From Natronohydrobacter thiooxidans (GTDB lineage: Bacteria; Pseudomonadota; Alphaproteobacteria; Rhodobacterales; Rhodobacteraceae), in assembly GCF_001884735.1 (NCBI RefSeq), contig NZ_MJAP01000018.1, positions 43,731-107,730 on the forward strand: a stretch of DNA of 64,000 nucleotides. The letters are read 5' to 3'. Shown piece by piece: positions 1 to 7,875 of this stretch. The translations under genes were made by a program, and so were the position numbers. Positions within the stretch are counted from its first letter, which is position 1, and each line of letters begins with the position of its first letter. A model generated the notes under the pieces. The model worked only from the letters and a program-made list of their open reading frames with translations. It was not told the DNA's origin and ran no database searches.

Positions 1-1399
1 AGAACTTGCCCATCGCCGGCGTCGGCCGCCCCTGATATTCGTCCGAGAAGGCTTCGACAGCGGTCCAGCGGTCCAGCTCATGGGCGAATGTGTGCCATTG
101 ACCGTCGATCTGGTCGATCACCATATCCTCGCGGATGAGGCAGGGCACGAGGCACGACCAGCAGCGATGCGGATAGACATAGCCCGTGTCCTGATTGAAG
201 GTGACGACCGTCTCGCCGGGTTTCGACAGTTTGGCATACCATTTCCAGAATTCGCCGAACTCGGCATACCAGCCCGGATATTTGTGCTCGAACCACTCGA
301 AATCCTTGTCGGTCTGGGCTTCGATCCGCCAGAAGTTCACCGGCCAGCCGACCGCGAAGAACTGGGCGACCTTGTGGACATAATTGCGCTCGGTGATGCG
401 CTTCCAGGCTTCCTGGACATCGTCGTGATGGATCTTCACGCCGTATTTTTCGAGCGGCAGCATATAGGTGCGGTAGTAATCCTCGAAGATCCAGCGATGC
501 CACATCTCCGCATAGGATTCCTTTTCCTTGTCGCGGTTGGTGGTGCCGTATTCGATGAATGTCCCGATCGCGGCATCAACGATGGCGTGGTTCTGCCAGA
601 ACGCATAGCGCAGATCGCGCTCCAGCAGCAGATGGTTTTCCGGCTCTTTCAGCGCCGCCATCAGCAGCGAATGGCCGTTGCCGATATGGCGGCTTTCATC
701 CGACTGCACCGACAGGAAGACGGTGGGCAGCGCGTAATCGCCATTGCGGGCGGCTTCCGACGGCATGGCCACGAAAAGCGTGTTGGTGAAGGCGGTTTCG
801 GCAACAACGGTCAGATACATGCAGGCGGCGGTCATGGTGTCGCCGGTGATGAACCCTTCGCCGAACTGGCGGCCGATGGTCGTCGCATAGCATTTGCCGA
901 AAGCTTCTTCGGTAATGTCGAAACCGGCGGGGTCGATATAGTTTTCCATATACCACTTCTTCAGGTTCATCTGAATCGTGGAGTGGCGGAATTCATCGAC
1001 CATCTGCATGGTGAACCCTGTGCGCAGATCCTCGCCGGGGGCCAGCCGGGCCACCATGGCCATCGAGCGCGCGGCCGAAATCTCGGGGAAGGGAATGATC
1101 GCCAGAAACAGCTTCATCCATTCGATCCAGCGCGGCTCCACATTGCGGAACATGTCGCCGCGCAGCGCGGCATCCAGCGCCCCATAGACCCGGTTGTCCT
1201 TTTCCTCTTCCATCGGAAAGTAGGAGCGCAGCACCTGCTTCATCGGGTCGCGCGGGGCCTTGGTGATCTTGTAATCTGTCGGGAAGGTCGCAGCTTCCTG
1301 AACATAGGATGGATTCCAGCCGAGATCCGCGATTTTCTTGGTCGCCTCCCCGACCGAGATACCACGCTGTGACGTGATCTTGTTAAGCGTCAAAGTCAT
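1..1399 (-). CDS. prmA: Soluble diiron monooxygenase hydroxylase large subunit, propane-monooxygenase-like (3' end outside window)
   Basis: The frame opens at ATG 1399, with GGAGG eight bases upstream, and runs off the left edge, so about 466 N-terminal residues are visible. It resembles the catalytic large subunit of soluble diiron monooxygenases, closest by eye to propane 2-monooxygenase PrmA/MimA, which hydroxylates short alkanes using O2 and electrons from a reductase and coupling protein. Putative iron ligands are visible: FPEIS (Glu about 106), DEFRH (Glu136, His139), VVAET (Glu about 201) and SDESRH (Glu235, His238). The start of the family (PMEEEKDNRVYGA near residue 65) is well conserved. 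The reductase and coupling genes should lie left of the window. The upstream sigma-54 promoter and the nearby rpoN fit family knowledge that such clusters can be sigma-54 dependent. Substrate is inferred. Confidence 0.88.
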   Translation of the reverse strand, partial: MTLTLNKITSQRGISVGEATKKIADLGWNPSYVQEAATFPTDYKITKAPRDPMKQVLRSYFPMEEEKDNRVYGALDAALRGDMFRNVEPRWIEWMKLFLAIIPFPEISAARSMAMVARLAPGEDLRTGFTMQMVDEFRHSTIQMNLKKWYMENYIDPAGFDITEEAFGKCYATTIGRQFGEGFITGDTMTAACMYLTVVAETAFTNTLFVAMPSEAARNGDYALPTVFLSVQSDESRHIGNGHSLLMAALKEPENHLLLERDLRYAFWQNHAIVDAAIGTFIEYGTTNRDKEKESYAEMWHRWIFEDYYRTYMLPLEKYGVKIHHDDVQEAWKRITERNYVHKVAQFFAVGWPVNFWRIEAQTDKDFEWFEHKYPGWYAEFGEFWKWYAKLSKPGETVVTFNQDTGYVYPHRCWSCLVPCLIREDMVIDQIDGQWHTFAHELDRWTAVEAFSDEYQGRPTPAMGKF

Positions 1400-1641
1400 G
1401 CCATGAGCCTCCTTAAAGCTCTGAGACCGATCAAACGGTCGCGTTTGGCGGCTTTCGCCGTTTCATGTCATGCGATCAGGCAAGGCGCCGGATCGCACGG
1501 TCTCTCGGCAAAGGTGGTGAAAGTTGAGCTGCCCTGCCGCGATCCGGCAGCACGCGCTGCCGATGCGTTCAGTGTCTCTCCTCCCGTCCTTCGTTCTTCT
1601 TCGGTCAACAGATCGGTTGATCGCGTGTTATGTCTTTCTTT

Positions 1642-1658
1642 ATGCAAAGCCGGTTCCA
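1642..1658 (-). promoter_or_regulatory. Sigma-54 (-24/-12) promoter of the monooxygenase gene
   Basis: Read on the minus strand the site is TTGGAACCGGCTTTGCAT: GG and GC elements separated by exactly 10 bases, with TTGCA at -12. It matches TGGCACG-N4-TTGCA except at two positions. Transcription would start near 1632, giving a leader of about 230 bases before ATG 1399. It is the best sigma-54 match noticed in this 530-bp gap. Confidence 0.6.
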
Positions 1659-1795
1659 AAGAGACCGATTCAGGGCGGAATGCAGAGGGCGCGCCGCTAA
1701 CCATCCGTTAATAATATATATTTTTTGATGATTTTTTTGGCTTTCTCTTGCCCGCCCCGGCGGCGTTCCGGCCAGAACAGCGTAGTGATACATTT

Positions 1796-1838
1796 CGTTA
1801 CACCGGGTGTAACGCGGCAGGCGTTCATTACGTTACAT
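1796..1838. promoter_or_regulatory. Putative enhancer/activator site: 19-bp palindrome plus half-site
   Basis: CGTTACACC-G-GGTGTAACG (1796-1814) is a perfect inverted repeat with 9-bp arms. A related half-site, CGTTACAT, follows at 1831-1838. The group lies about 140-190 bp upstream of the sigma-54 promoter at 1642-1658, the usual distance for an upstream activator sequence bound by a bacterial enhancer-binding protein. The protein that binds here is not in the window. Apart from this site and the promoter, I see nothing coding in the 1400-1936 gap. Confidence 0.45.
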
Positions 1839-1936
1839 TTGAAATACATCTATTCCGCGCGCCGGTTCCGCCCCGCGCCGCCATCGGTCAGGGCTGCCGG
1901 GGGCATGATCCAGCCGGACCATCTGCTCTGATGAAA

Positions 1937-3196
1937 TCAGCTCTGCCGACGCCGCTCTGCTGCGCCCGAGAACCCGAGTTCCTGACGATACCGGGCAACG
2001 ACACGGCGCGACACGGAAAGCCCCTCAGCCCTCAGCAGGTCCGAGAGCCTCTGGTCGGACATCGGAGAGCGCGCGTTTTCATGCGCGAGGGCCTTGCGCA
2101 GTCGCGCCATGACCCGAGGCTTGGACGGCCCATCCGCGCAGGCCTGTGCGGCAGCATGGGGACACAGTTCTCTGGCGGATATGATGCCGCTCGGCCCCTC
2201 GACCAGCAGACCGTTCAGAACCCGGCTGACGGTGCTGAGGTGAAAGCCGGTTTTCTCGGCGATGGCCGATAGCGACAGCGGCAGCAGGGCCTGTGCGCCA
2301 TCGCGGAAAAAATCGCCCTGCACCGCCAGCACCACCTGCATGATCTGCTGCAGCGCGTTGTGGCGCAAATCAACCGCCTGTTTGATCGCACGCGCCTGCG
2401 CAAGCGCCTGCCGCATCTCTGGCGAGATCCTCTCAGCCGCCCCGGCGTGACGCGATATCCGCGTCTCCAGCGAGGATCTCAGAACGGCAACCCATCCGCT
2501 GCCCTGCTTCTCTACCCGCACATCGGGTTCGCGCATCAGGGTCGGATCCGTCGAGAACCGGCTGCCGGGTTTGGGATCCAGCCTGCGCAGCCGGGCAAGC
2601 TGGCGCGAGACGGTTTCCGGCGTCAACCCCGTCGTACTGGCAAGCGCCCCGGGGCCACCGCGCTGCAGCAGACCCAGATTGCCGAGAACGCATCGCATCT
2701 CCTCATCCAGATGCCCCTGATCCTCAAGCTGCAACTGCAGGCAGTCGCGCAGGTCACGGGCGAAAAGCCCGGCAGGGGAGACCCGGCGCTGGACCAATCG
2801 GAGCCCGTTCTCGACAAGGTGCGGCTCCAGCCCGAGTTGTCGGGCAATCTCATCCACCGGACAGCCCAGCCAGCCGGTCGGCTCCAGCGCTTCGATCAGG
2901 GCCATGACCAGCCGCTCCATGGGGCCGCCATGCGCGATCAGACCGGCGAGTTCGCGCAGGACATGCTCATAGAGCCCCGAGGGTTCAGCGGCCATGCCGG
3001 TATCGGGAAGATCCTGCGCATTGCCCGCGCGCGGGGCCATTCCGCTGCGCCGACGGACCACAAGAAACGGATTGTCCCGCGCGGTCTGCAACAAGTGCTC
3101 ATCCAGTTGCTCCCCCGACATCTGCAGGACCGTTGTCACCTGCCCCAGCCGGAAAACCTGCGACTGCCGCAGAGTCAGACGGGTCGAGAGACTCAT
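1937..3196 (-). CDS. rpoN: RNA polymerase sigma-54 factor (RpoN paralogue)
   Basis: 419 aa from ATG 3196; GGAGG ten bases upstream favours this over an in-frame start at 3265. The protein has the sigma-54 layout: a Gln/Leu-rich activator region I (residues 1-45, LRQSQVFRLG...VLQMS), a core-binding middle, a helix-turn-helix near LSAIAEKTGFHLSTVSRVL, and an RpoN box, SRRVVARYRQ, at about 396-405. It directs RNA polymerase to -24/-12 promoters and needs an ATP-dependent activator. Rhodobacteraceae often carry several specialised rpoN genes. The position beside a diiron monooxygenase with a sigma-54 promoter, rather than in a nif or lptB-hpf context, suggests a specialised copy. Region I and the RpoN box diverge from the consensus, which also fits a paralogue. 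It is divergent from the next gene. Confidence 0.88.
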   Translation of the reverse strand: MSLSTRLTLRQSQVFRLGQVTTVLQMSGEQLDEHLLQTARDNPFLVVRRRSGMAPRAGNAQDLPDTGMAAEPSGLYEHVLRELAGLIAHGGPMERLVMALIEALEPTGWLGCPVDEIARQLGLEPHLVENGLRLVQRRVSPAGLFARDLRDCLQLQLEDQGHLDEEMRCVLGNLGLLQRGGPGALASTTGLTPETVSRQLARLRRLDPKPGSRFSTDPTLMREPDVRVEKQGSGWVAVLRSSLETRISRHAGAAERISPEMRQALAQARAIKQAVDLRHNALQQIMQVVLAVQGDFFRDGAQALLPLSLSAIAEKTGFHLSTVSRVLNGLLVEGPSGIISARELCPHAAAQACADGPSKPRVMARLRKALAHENARSPMSDQRLSDLLRAEGLSVSRRVVARYRQELGFSGAAERRRQS

Positions 3197-3279
3197 GCGG
3201 CGGCCTCCGACAATATCGCTGGCAAGGTTCCGATCACCTGGGCTAGCATCGGTCCCGGATCGCAAGGATGTCTGACGCC

Positions 3280-4233
3280 ATGACCGAAACCCTTCCCCCC
3301 GGCAGTGTCACCCCGCTCTGTAGCGGCCCGCCGGAACTGTCCTATCCGGGGCTTTCGCCGCAGCTTCTGGCGCGGGTCAAACAATTGTGGTCGGCGCGTG
3401 GACTGGATTTCGACCCGTGCTGGCGGGCGGGAATACGCAGCCTGCCCGGCTTTCACCCGGTGCCCCGTTTCGACAGTTCGACCAACAGCGCCGCCGTCGA
3501 TCTGGTCTTTCTCTTCGATCAGGCCATGTTGTGGATACGCGCCATGCATGCCGCCACGGCCACCGGACACGCACACGGCGTCGCGGGACTGACCCCGGAT
3601 CAATGGCACGGGCTTGCCGGGATCACCGCCCGGCTGACCGAGCAGCTCTCGGCGCTGCGCCTGCTGGCCCTGACCGGGCTTCCGATGCCCGCCATGCAGA
3701 TTGCCCGCGCCATTTCCGAAGACGTGGACATGGCGCTGGTCCTGCTGATCCGGCCGAAACTCGCACAGCGATTCGCGCTCTGCCGCAGCGCCGAGGACAC
3801 CAATGACTTCTGGCGCCGTCACATCGCGGGCGGGCGGGCCTTCAAGGCGATTGCGGAAAAACTCTATGGCGTCGGCATCGACCATTCCGCCGATACGGAC
3901 TACGCCAAATGGCGCAGATCGGTGCTGACGACCCTCAGCACAGCCGTTCACAGCAACATTCTGAGTGCCGCCGATACCGGGCACAGCCCGAACAAGGCCC
4001 TGCTGAACGATGACAGCATCTATTTCGCAACTTATCGTGTCCATGAGCTTTGCGCCTATGCACAGCTTGTCACGCCTGATCTGACCGATTGGCAGCGCCG
4101 GACCGGCGAACTGGCGCCCGACAGCTTCGCACCGCTGGCGGCACCACTCAGCGCCATTCTCATCAACCAGATCCAGAGCCTGAGCAGCCCCGTCTCGCCC
4201 CGGATCCGCAGCGCGCAGGCACCGCGCCATTAA
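3280..4233 (+). CDS. Conserved-looking hypothetical protein, 317 aa, divergent from rpoN
   Basis: I do not recognise the family. The start is ambiguous: ATG 3268 has AAGGA immediately against it, while ATG 3280 leaves a 12-base spacer, so 3280 is preferred. The product looks mostly alpha-helical and cytosolic, with no signal peptide or membrane segment. It has a Trp/His/Asp-rich central part (FLFDQAMLWIRAMH, DVDMALVLLIRPK, NDFWRRHIAGG) and a C-terminal part containing HSNILSA and YRVHELCAYAQLV. The distribution of His and Arg loosely recalls HEPN/AbiV-like helical bundles, but I see no decisive catalytic motif. Only 83 bases separate it from rpoN, so the two may share regulatory DNA. Its stop overlaps the end of the convergent 59-aa gene. 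Confidence 0.6.
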   Translation: MTETLPPGSVTPLCSGPPELSYPGLSPQLLARVKQLWSARGLDFDPCWRAGIRSLPGFHPVPRFDSSTNSAAVDLVFLFDQAMLWIRAMHAATATGHAHGVAGLTPDQWHGLAGITARLTEQLSALRLLALTGLPMPAMQIARAISEDVDMALVLLIRPKLAQRFALCRSAEDTNDFWRRHIAGGRAFKAIAEKLYGVGIDHSADTDYAKWRRSVLTTLSTAVHSNILSAADTGHSPNKALLNDDSIYFATYRVHELCAYAQLVTPDLTDWQRRTGELAPDSFAPLAAPLSAILINQIQSLSSPVSPRIRSAQAPRH

Positions 4234-4409
4234 TGCATGGCATCTTCGTGCTTGCCGAGCCGGCCCTGCGCGATCCATTGCGCGGCAAGGATCAGGGCGC
4301 CGGTGGCGAAATCCTTGCCATGATCCTCGATCATGGCTTCGGCGGTTTTCGCCAGTTCCTGAAAATAGCGGTCCTTGCTCTGTTCTTCGGTATTCAGTGC
4401 CTGAGTCAT
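4230..4409 (-). CDS. Small hypothetical protein, 59 aa
   Basis: An ATG at 4409 with GGAG eight bases upstream opens a 60-codon frame ending at TAA 4230-4232, overlapping the stop of the convergent gene by a few bases. The product starts MTQALNTEEQSKDRYF and continues as an acidic, probably helical segment (ELAKTAEAMIEDHGKDFATG) ending in a short hydrophobic helix (ALILAAQWIAQGRLG). It follows the WD40-like gene by 21 bases on the same strand, so it is probably the last gene of that operon. Family unknown. The good ribosome-binding site and tight packing argue that it is real. Confidence 0.55.
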   Translation of the reverse strand: MTQALNTEEQSKDRYFQELAKTAEAMIEDHGKDFATGALILAAQWIAQGRLGKHEDAMH

Positions 4410-4430
4410 CGTCTTCGCTCCGTTGCTGGA

Positions 4431-5567
4431 TTATTTGAACATTGTCTTGGGGAATGTCGCTATCGACGCAGCACCTGCAGCAGTTCCGATCGCCAGATGC
4501 GCGCCATCGGGCGACCAGGCGAGAGCTGTCACAGCGTCGCCCCGCCCTTCGCGCAGCATCATTTCCTCGCGCCTGCCGATCTGACAGATCGTGACCAGCC
4601 CGTTGGCGTATCCCACCGCACAGAGATCGCGCAGCGGATGCACGGCCACCGTCTCGACCAGCGTTAGACCCGGCTTTCCCGTCTCGACAGAGACGCCCTC
4701 ATGCGGGCCGAAGGGCAGATCCGGCAAGTGCCATCCGACCACACGAAACGCCCCCGACGCGATCATCGCATTCGCCTTGCTGCTGAAAGCCACAGCCGTG
4801 ACCGGCGCCGGAAAATCAACGATCCGGTCCACCTGCCCTTTTGCGACATCCACCAACAGCAGGGCCTTGTCAGCGCAGCCGCCCACGATCCAGCGCCCCT
4901 CCGGCGACCATCTCAGACGGATCACCCGCCCCTCAGCCGCGATCCGCGCCAGACAGGCCAGATCCGCCGTGTTCAGCACCGTCAACTGCCCCTCCCCCCA
5001 GCAGGCAATCCGTTGCGCATCGGCGGAGACGGCGATCCGGGTAACAGCATGTTCCAACCCGGTCGAAACCAGCGTGATCCCGGTCTCGGGCGACATGATG
5101 TCCATCCGCGCCCCGCGCGCGACCACAAGCCCCCGCTTGTCAGGCAGCGCTGACAGTGCGGTGACACGCCCCTCCCCGGCCCGCGCGATGCGCAGAACCT
5201 GCCCCCGCGCGGTCGCACGCCAGATTTCCGCACCATCATGATGCACGAAGGCGAAACCCTGTTGCGCCACAGGGCAGAGACCGGTGGCGACAGCCGCCAC
5301 AGGCTCTTGCGAGCGCGCCGGCAATGGCAACGGTTTTTCACGCGGACGGATCGTCATCCGCCCGGTTTCCAGCTCGCTGCGCATCCGCGTCTCGGGGCCT
5401 TCGGCATCTGCCACCTGCAGGAAAGCCAGCGCCCCATCTGCCAGCGTGACCGCAACTGTCGAGCCAACCACATTGAACCGCAGATCCCGGATCTCAGTCC
5501 CCAGATCCCATGTTCTGGCCAGCAGGTCGAAGAGCGACAGGGCGTGTGGCGGGATATGCTGGGTCAT
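4431..5567 (-). CDS. WD40-like beta-propeller protein
   Basis: 378 aa without signal peptide or membrane segment, so probably cytoplasmic. Repeated blades end in motifs of the WD40/Lactonase type, for example RWSPEGRWIVGGCADKALL, VTAVAFSSKANAMIASGAF and VTALAWSPDGAHLAIGTAA, with weaker copies through the N-terminal half; about six or seven blades are expected from the length. Such propellers are usually protein-interaction scaffolds. It overlaps the upstream 97-aa gene by four bases (ATGA) and precedes the 59-aa gene, so the three look cotranscribed. No enzymatic motif is seen. Its role in the rpoN/monooxygenase neighbourhood is unknown. Confidence 0.72.
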   Translation of the reverse strand: MTQHIPPHALSLFDLLARTWDLGTEIRDLRFNVVGSTVAVTLADGALAFLQVADAEGPETRMRSELETGRMTIRPREKPLPLPARSQEPVAAVATGLCPVAQQGFAFVHHDGAEIWRATARGQVLRIARAGEGRVTALSALPDKRGLVVARGARMDIMSPETGITLVSTGLEHAVTRIAVSADAQRIACWGEGQLTVLNTADLACLARIAAEGRVIRLRWSPEGRWIVGGCADKALLLVDVAKGQVDRIVDFPAPVTAVAFSSKANAMIASGAFRVVGWHLPDLPFGPHEGVSVETGKPGLTLVETVAVHPLRDLCAVGYANGLVTICQIGRREEMMLREGRGDAVTALAWSPDGAHLAIGTAAGAASIATFPKTMFK

Positions 5568-5857
5568 GTGTCATCTCTTTCAGTGAGGGCTGCGAGATCG
5601 TGATCCACGTCAGCCAGTTCGGTTTCCAGAGCCTCTATCCGGGTCATGCAGGCCGCCAGCGCCTCGGCATTCGCCACGCGCTCCGCCGCACCGGCACCGA
5701 GTTCCGTGCCGTCCTCGTCATGCTTCTGATCCAGAACAAGAAGGCCGCTGGCGATCTGGTTCAGCCGAAGATGCTCGCAATTGGCATCCGCAATGGCCTG
5801 CACCAGCGAAATCCGCCGCGTCATGATCATCTGGATCTTGTGGTTGCGATCTGTCAT
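5564..5857 (-). CDS. Hypothetical protein, 97 aa, coiled-coil C-terminus
   Basis: The frame ends in an ATGA overlap with the WD40-like gene, which supports it as the first gene of that operon. The N-terminal half (MTRRISLVQAIADANCEHLR) is followed by an acidic helical region, and the last 35 residues (RIEALETELADVDHDLAAL) have heptad spacing typical of a short coiled coil. No clear Shine-Dalgarno precedes ATG 5857, so an internal ATG is possible. Family unknown; a partner or assembly role with the propeller protein is only inference. Confidence 0.5.
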   Translation of the reverse strand: MTDRNHKIQMIMTRRISLVQAIADANCEHLRLNQIASGLLVLDQKHDEDGTELGAGAAERVANAEALAACMTRIEALETELADVDHDLAALTERDDT

Positions 5858-5898
5858 GGAATCGCGCCAACATCTGCAGCAGCGACCAGAACGGAGAT

Positions 5899-6180
5899 AT
5901 GCACCCGATGACCGATCCCGTCGATCTGCGTTTTTTCACCAGTTTGCAGAAGGTGCTGGCGCGTACTGACACTGTGGACACGGCCTGCCGCGATGCGGTC
6001 GAGCGCGCGCTCGCAACCGGCATGCCGGAGGATCTGCGCATCGCACGCGAGAGGGTTCACGCCCTGCCGACCGAGTTTCGCGAACGTGTTCTGGCGCAGG
6101 TTCACGCCGCCATGGCCAGCGATCTTTCTGCAATCTGGGACATGATGCCGACGAGATCCGGCGCGGGACGACCGAACTAG
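5899..6180 (+). CDS. Hypothetical protein, 93 aa
   Basis: Divergent from the 97-aa gene, with a 41-base gap. GGAG at 5893-5896 is only two bases from ATG 5899 and eleven from ATG 5908, so the start could be either. The product is a small, charged, helical protein (DPVDLRFFTSLQKVLARTDT..., then RERVHALPTEFRERVLAQV). No known domain is recognised. It contains, on its opposite strand, a sigma-54-like site (6011-6024) pointing toward the WD40 operon. Confidence 0.45.
   Translation: MHPMTDPVDLRFFTSLQKVLARTDTVDTACRDAVERALATGMPEDLRIARERVHALPTEFRERVLAQVHAAMASDLSAIWDMMPTRSGAGRPN
6011..6024 (-). promoter_or_regulatory. Possible sigma-54-type promoter for the WD40-like operon
   Basis: On the minus strand the sequence reads GGCATGCCGGTTGC: GGCA and TTGC with the required 10-base spacing between GG and GC. 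It lies inside the 93-aa gene, about 155 bases upstream of ATG 5857. Flanking bases deviate from consensus (C instead of T before GG, G after TTGC), so this could be chance in a GC-rich genome. Confidence 0.25.
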
Positions 6181-6356
6181 GTCGGTTTCCCCCGCCGCGG
6201 ATCGTGCGGGGACAATGCGGGCCATCATCGGCGTCTCCTCCCATGAGCTTCCGATCTGTCGAGTGCCAGACAGCCTATCCGAACTCTGCCCCCGTGCAAT
6301 TGAAACCGCGCGATCCGCGCCCGCAGACAGCCAAAAAAGATGCATCTGTAATATAT

Positions 6357-6387
6357 CGTTACACCTTGCCCCGACAAATCGTAACAC
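6357..6387. promoter_or_regulatory. CGTTACACC-type motifs resembling the 1796-1814 site
   Basis: CGTTACACC (6357-6365) repeats exactly one arm of the palindrome at 1796-1814. A variant, CGTAACAC, follows at 6380-6387 after a 14-base spacer. The surroundings are unusually AT-rich for this window. The rest of the 6181-6532 gap has no supportable gene. Confidence 0.3.
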
Positions 6388-6532
6388 TTTGTTCCAGATA
6401 GATTTTTCACGCATTGCCGAATAGACTGAATTACAGTGAAACCGATTCGCTCGGGTGATTCGGGGCAGCACGGCCCCCGTCAGACCCGGCCGGAAGCGAC
6501 ATGAGGCCGCCCGCTTGAACTGCTTTCCCGAG

Positions 6533-7360
6533 ATGATCGCGGCAGATGGTGTCCTGCTGCGCCCCGCAGAACAGGGCGACCTCGCGGTGATCGCCGCGCA
6601 TCTGAATCTGCCGGGTATCGCGCGCTGGATGGCGGCTGTCAGACACCCGTTTACCGATGCCGATGCGGCAGAGATCCTTGCCCTCGCCCATGATCCGTCG
6701 CAATGCCTCCGGGTGCTGGAGCTGGGTGGCACCATGGTCGGCTGTCTCCGGCTTTCACCGGATATCTGGTTCTGGCTCGCCCCCTCTGCACAGGGTCAGG
6801 GGCTGATGTCGCGCGCCCTCCGGGCAGCACTCACCGCCTATTTCAACCGTCCCGCCCCGCCCCTCTTTGCCACCTGCCGCGATGACAATCTTGCCGCGCT
6901 CTCCCTGCTGTCCCGTCTCGGATTCTCGAAAATGCCGAAGCGCAAGAGACTGTTCTTTCAGCATGAAGGCCGCGCCCTGAAGTGTCTTGAACACGTTCTC
7001 TGCGCCGAGCAATGGCTGCAGCTTCACCCGCCGCGACTGACCTGCGGCTCGCTTGCGCTGCGGCCAGCCGTGCAAAAGGACGCCCCGGCCCTGGCCCAGA
7101 TGCTGCCAAGCCTCGGAACCGAAGGCGGCAGCCCCTGGCCGCACCCGGAAACGATACGCGATTTCATTGAACGCCATCGCTGCCGCATCCGGGGCAGAGG
7201 ATTGTTTACCATCGAGGACGACAATCGCTGCGTCATCGGGATGGCATTGCTGGGCGAAACGCCCGACAGGACAAATCTGCGCTTCATGACCGCAGAAGCC
7301 TCGGCCCGGCATTCGGAAAATGTCACCAAGCTCCTGCGGGATGACCTGTCAGGGGCATGA
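6533..7360 (+). CDS. GNAT family N-acetyltransferase with two tandem domains
   Basis: The open frame reaches back to GTG 6455, but homology-like sequence starts at ATG 6533 (MIAADGVLLRPAEQGD), giving 275 aa. Residues about 5-140 form a RimJ/RimL-like GNAT domain: a LRPAEQGD first strand, WFWLAPSAQGQGLMSRAL acetyl-CoA-binding loop, and a CRDDNLAALSLLSRLGF C-terminal motif. Residues about 165-275 restart with LRPAVQKDAPALAQML, a second, poorly conserved GNAT-like domain without a clear Q/RxxGxG/A loop and ending early. The second domain may be degenerate. Substrate unknown. Confidence 0.75.
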   Translation: MIAADGVLLRPAEQGDLAVIAAHLNLPGIARWMAAVRHPFTDADAAEILALAHDPSQCLRVLELGGTMVGCLRLSPDIWFWLAPSAQGQGLMSRALRAALTAYFNRPAPPLFATCRDDNLAALSLLSRLGFSKMPKRKRLFFQHEGRALKCLEHVLCAEQWLQLHPPRLTCGSLALRPAVQKDAPALAQMLPSLGTEGGSPWPHPETIRDFIERHRCRIRGRGLFTIEDDNRCVIGMALLGETPDRTNLRFMTAEASARHSENVTKLLRDDLSGA

Positions 7361-7366
7361 CCGGCG

Positions 7367-7762
7367 CTACTGGAAGCGCCCACCGCGTTCGAGAACTTCG
7401 ATCTGATATCCATCCGGATCGGCCACGAAGAAGAACCGGGCGATGACCTCTCCGGCAGGTGCGAAATCGACCAGCTTGCGCGGCGCCAGCCCCTCGGCCT
7501 CGAACCGTGCATGTTCTGCAGCGGCATCCGGGACAGAAACGGCAAGATGGCCATAGCCATCGCCCGGTTGATAGGGCTCTGTCCGCCCCTTGTTGACCGT
7601 CAGTTCCAACTCGAACCCGGTCTCGGAATTGCTGAGATAGATCAGTGTGAACTCCGGAAAATCCAGCCTGTCGGCAATCTCCAGCCCGAAAGCCTTGCTG
7701 TAGAACGCAACCGAGCGATCTTCCTCCAGCACCCGGATCATGCTGTGGATCATTTTTGCCAT
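7367..7762 (-). CDS. Glyoxalase/VOC family protein (lactoylglutathione lyase-like)
   Basis: ATG 7762 is chosen because AAGG lies eight bases upstream; a GTG at 7771 sits directly on that site. The 131-aa product follows the glyoxalase I fold: MIRVLEEDRSVAFYSKAFGL, a central FELELTVN strand, HLAVSVPDA, and the C-terminal FFVADPDGYQIEVLERG. Metal-ligand positions (His7 in IHSMIRV, Glu in ELELT, His in GHLAV, Glu in IEVLE) match the His/Glu set of glyoxalase I. It would detoxify methylglyoxal with glutathione. It converges on the GNAT gene with a 6-base gap. Confidence 0.82.
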   Translation of the reverse strand: MAKMIHSMIRVLEEDRSVAFYSKAFGLEIADRLDFPEFTLIYLSNSETGFELELTVNKGRTEPYQPGDGYGHLAVSVPDAAAEHARFEAEGLAPRKLVDFAPAGEVIARFFFVADPDGYQIEVLERGGRFQ

Positions 7763-7875
7763 TGTACGCACCTTCCCTTGTCATGGTCCCGACAAATGTC
7801 GCCGCAACGGCAACGCGATGGGTAGTATTGATCTACTACCAACTCGCCTCAGCCAGACAGGCCCGGCGGTTCGGG

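Noticed and set aside
80..1372. A 430-codon plus-strand open frame at the left end
   Set aside because: Antisense to the diiron monooxygenase gene, whose conserved motifs and ribosome-binding site identify the minus strand as coding.
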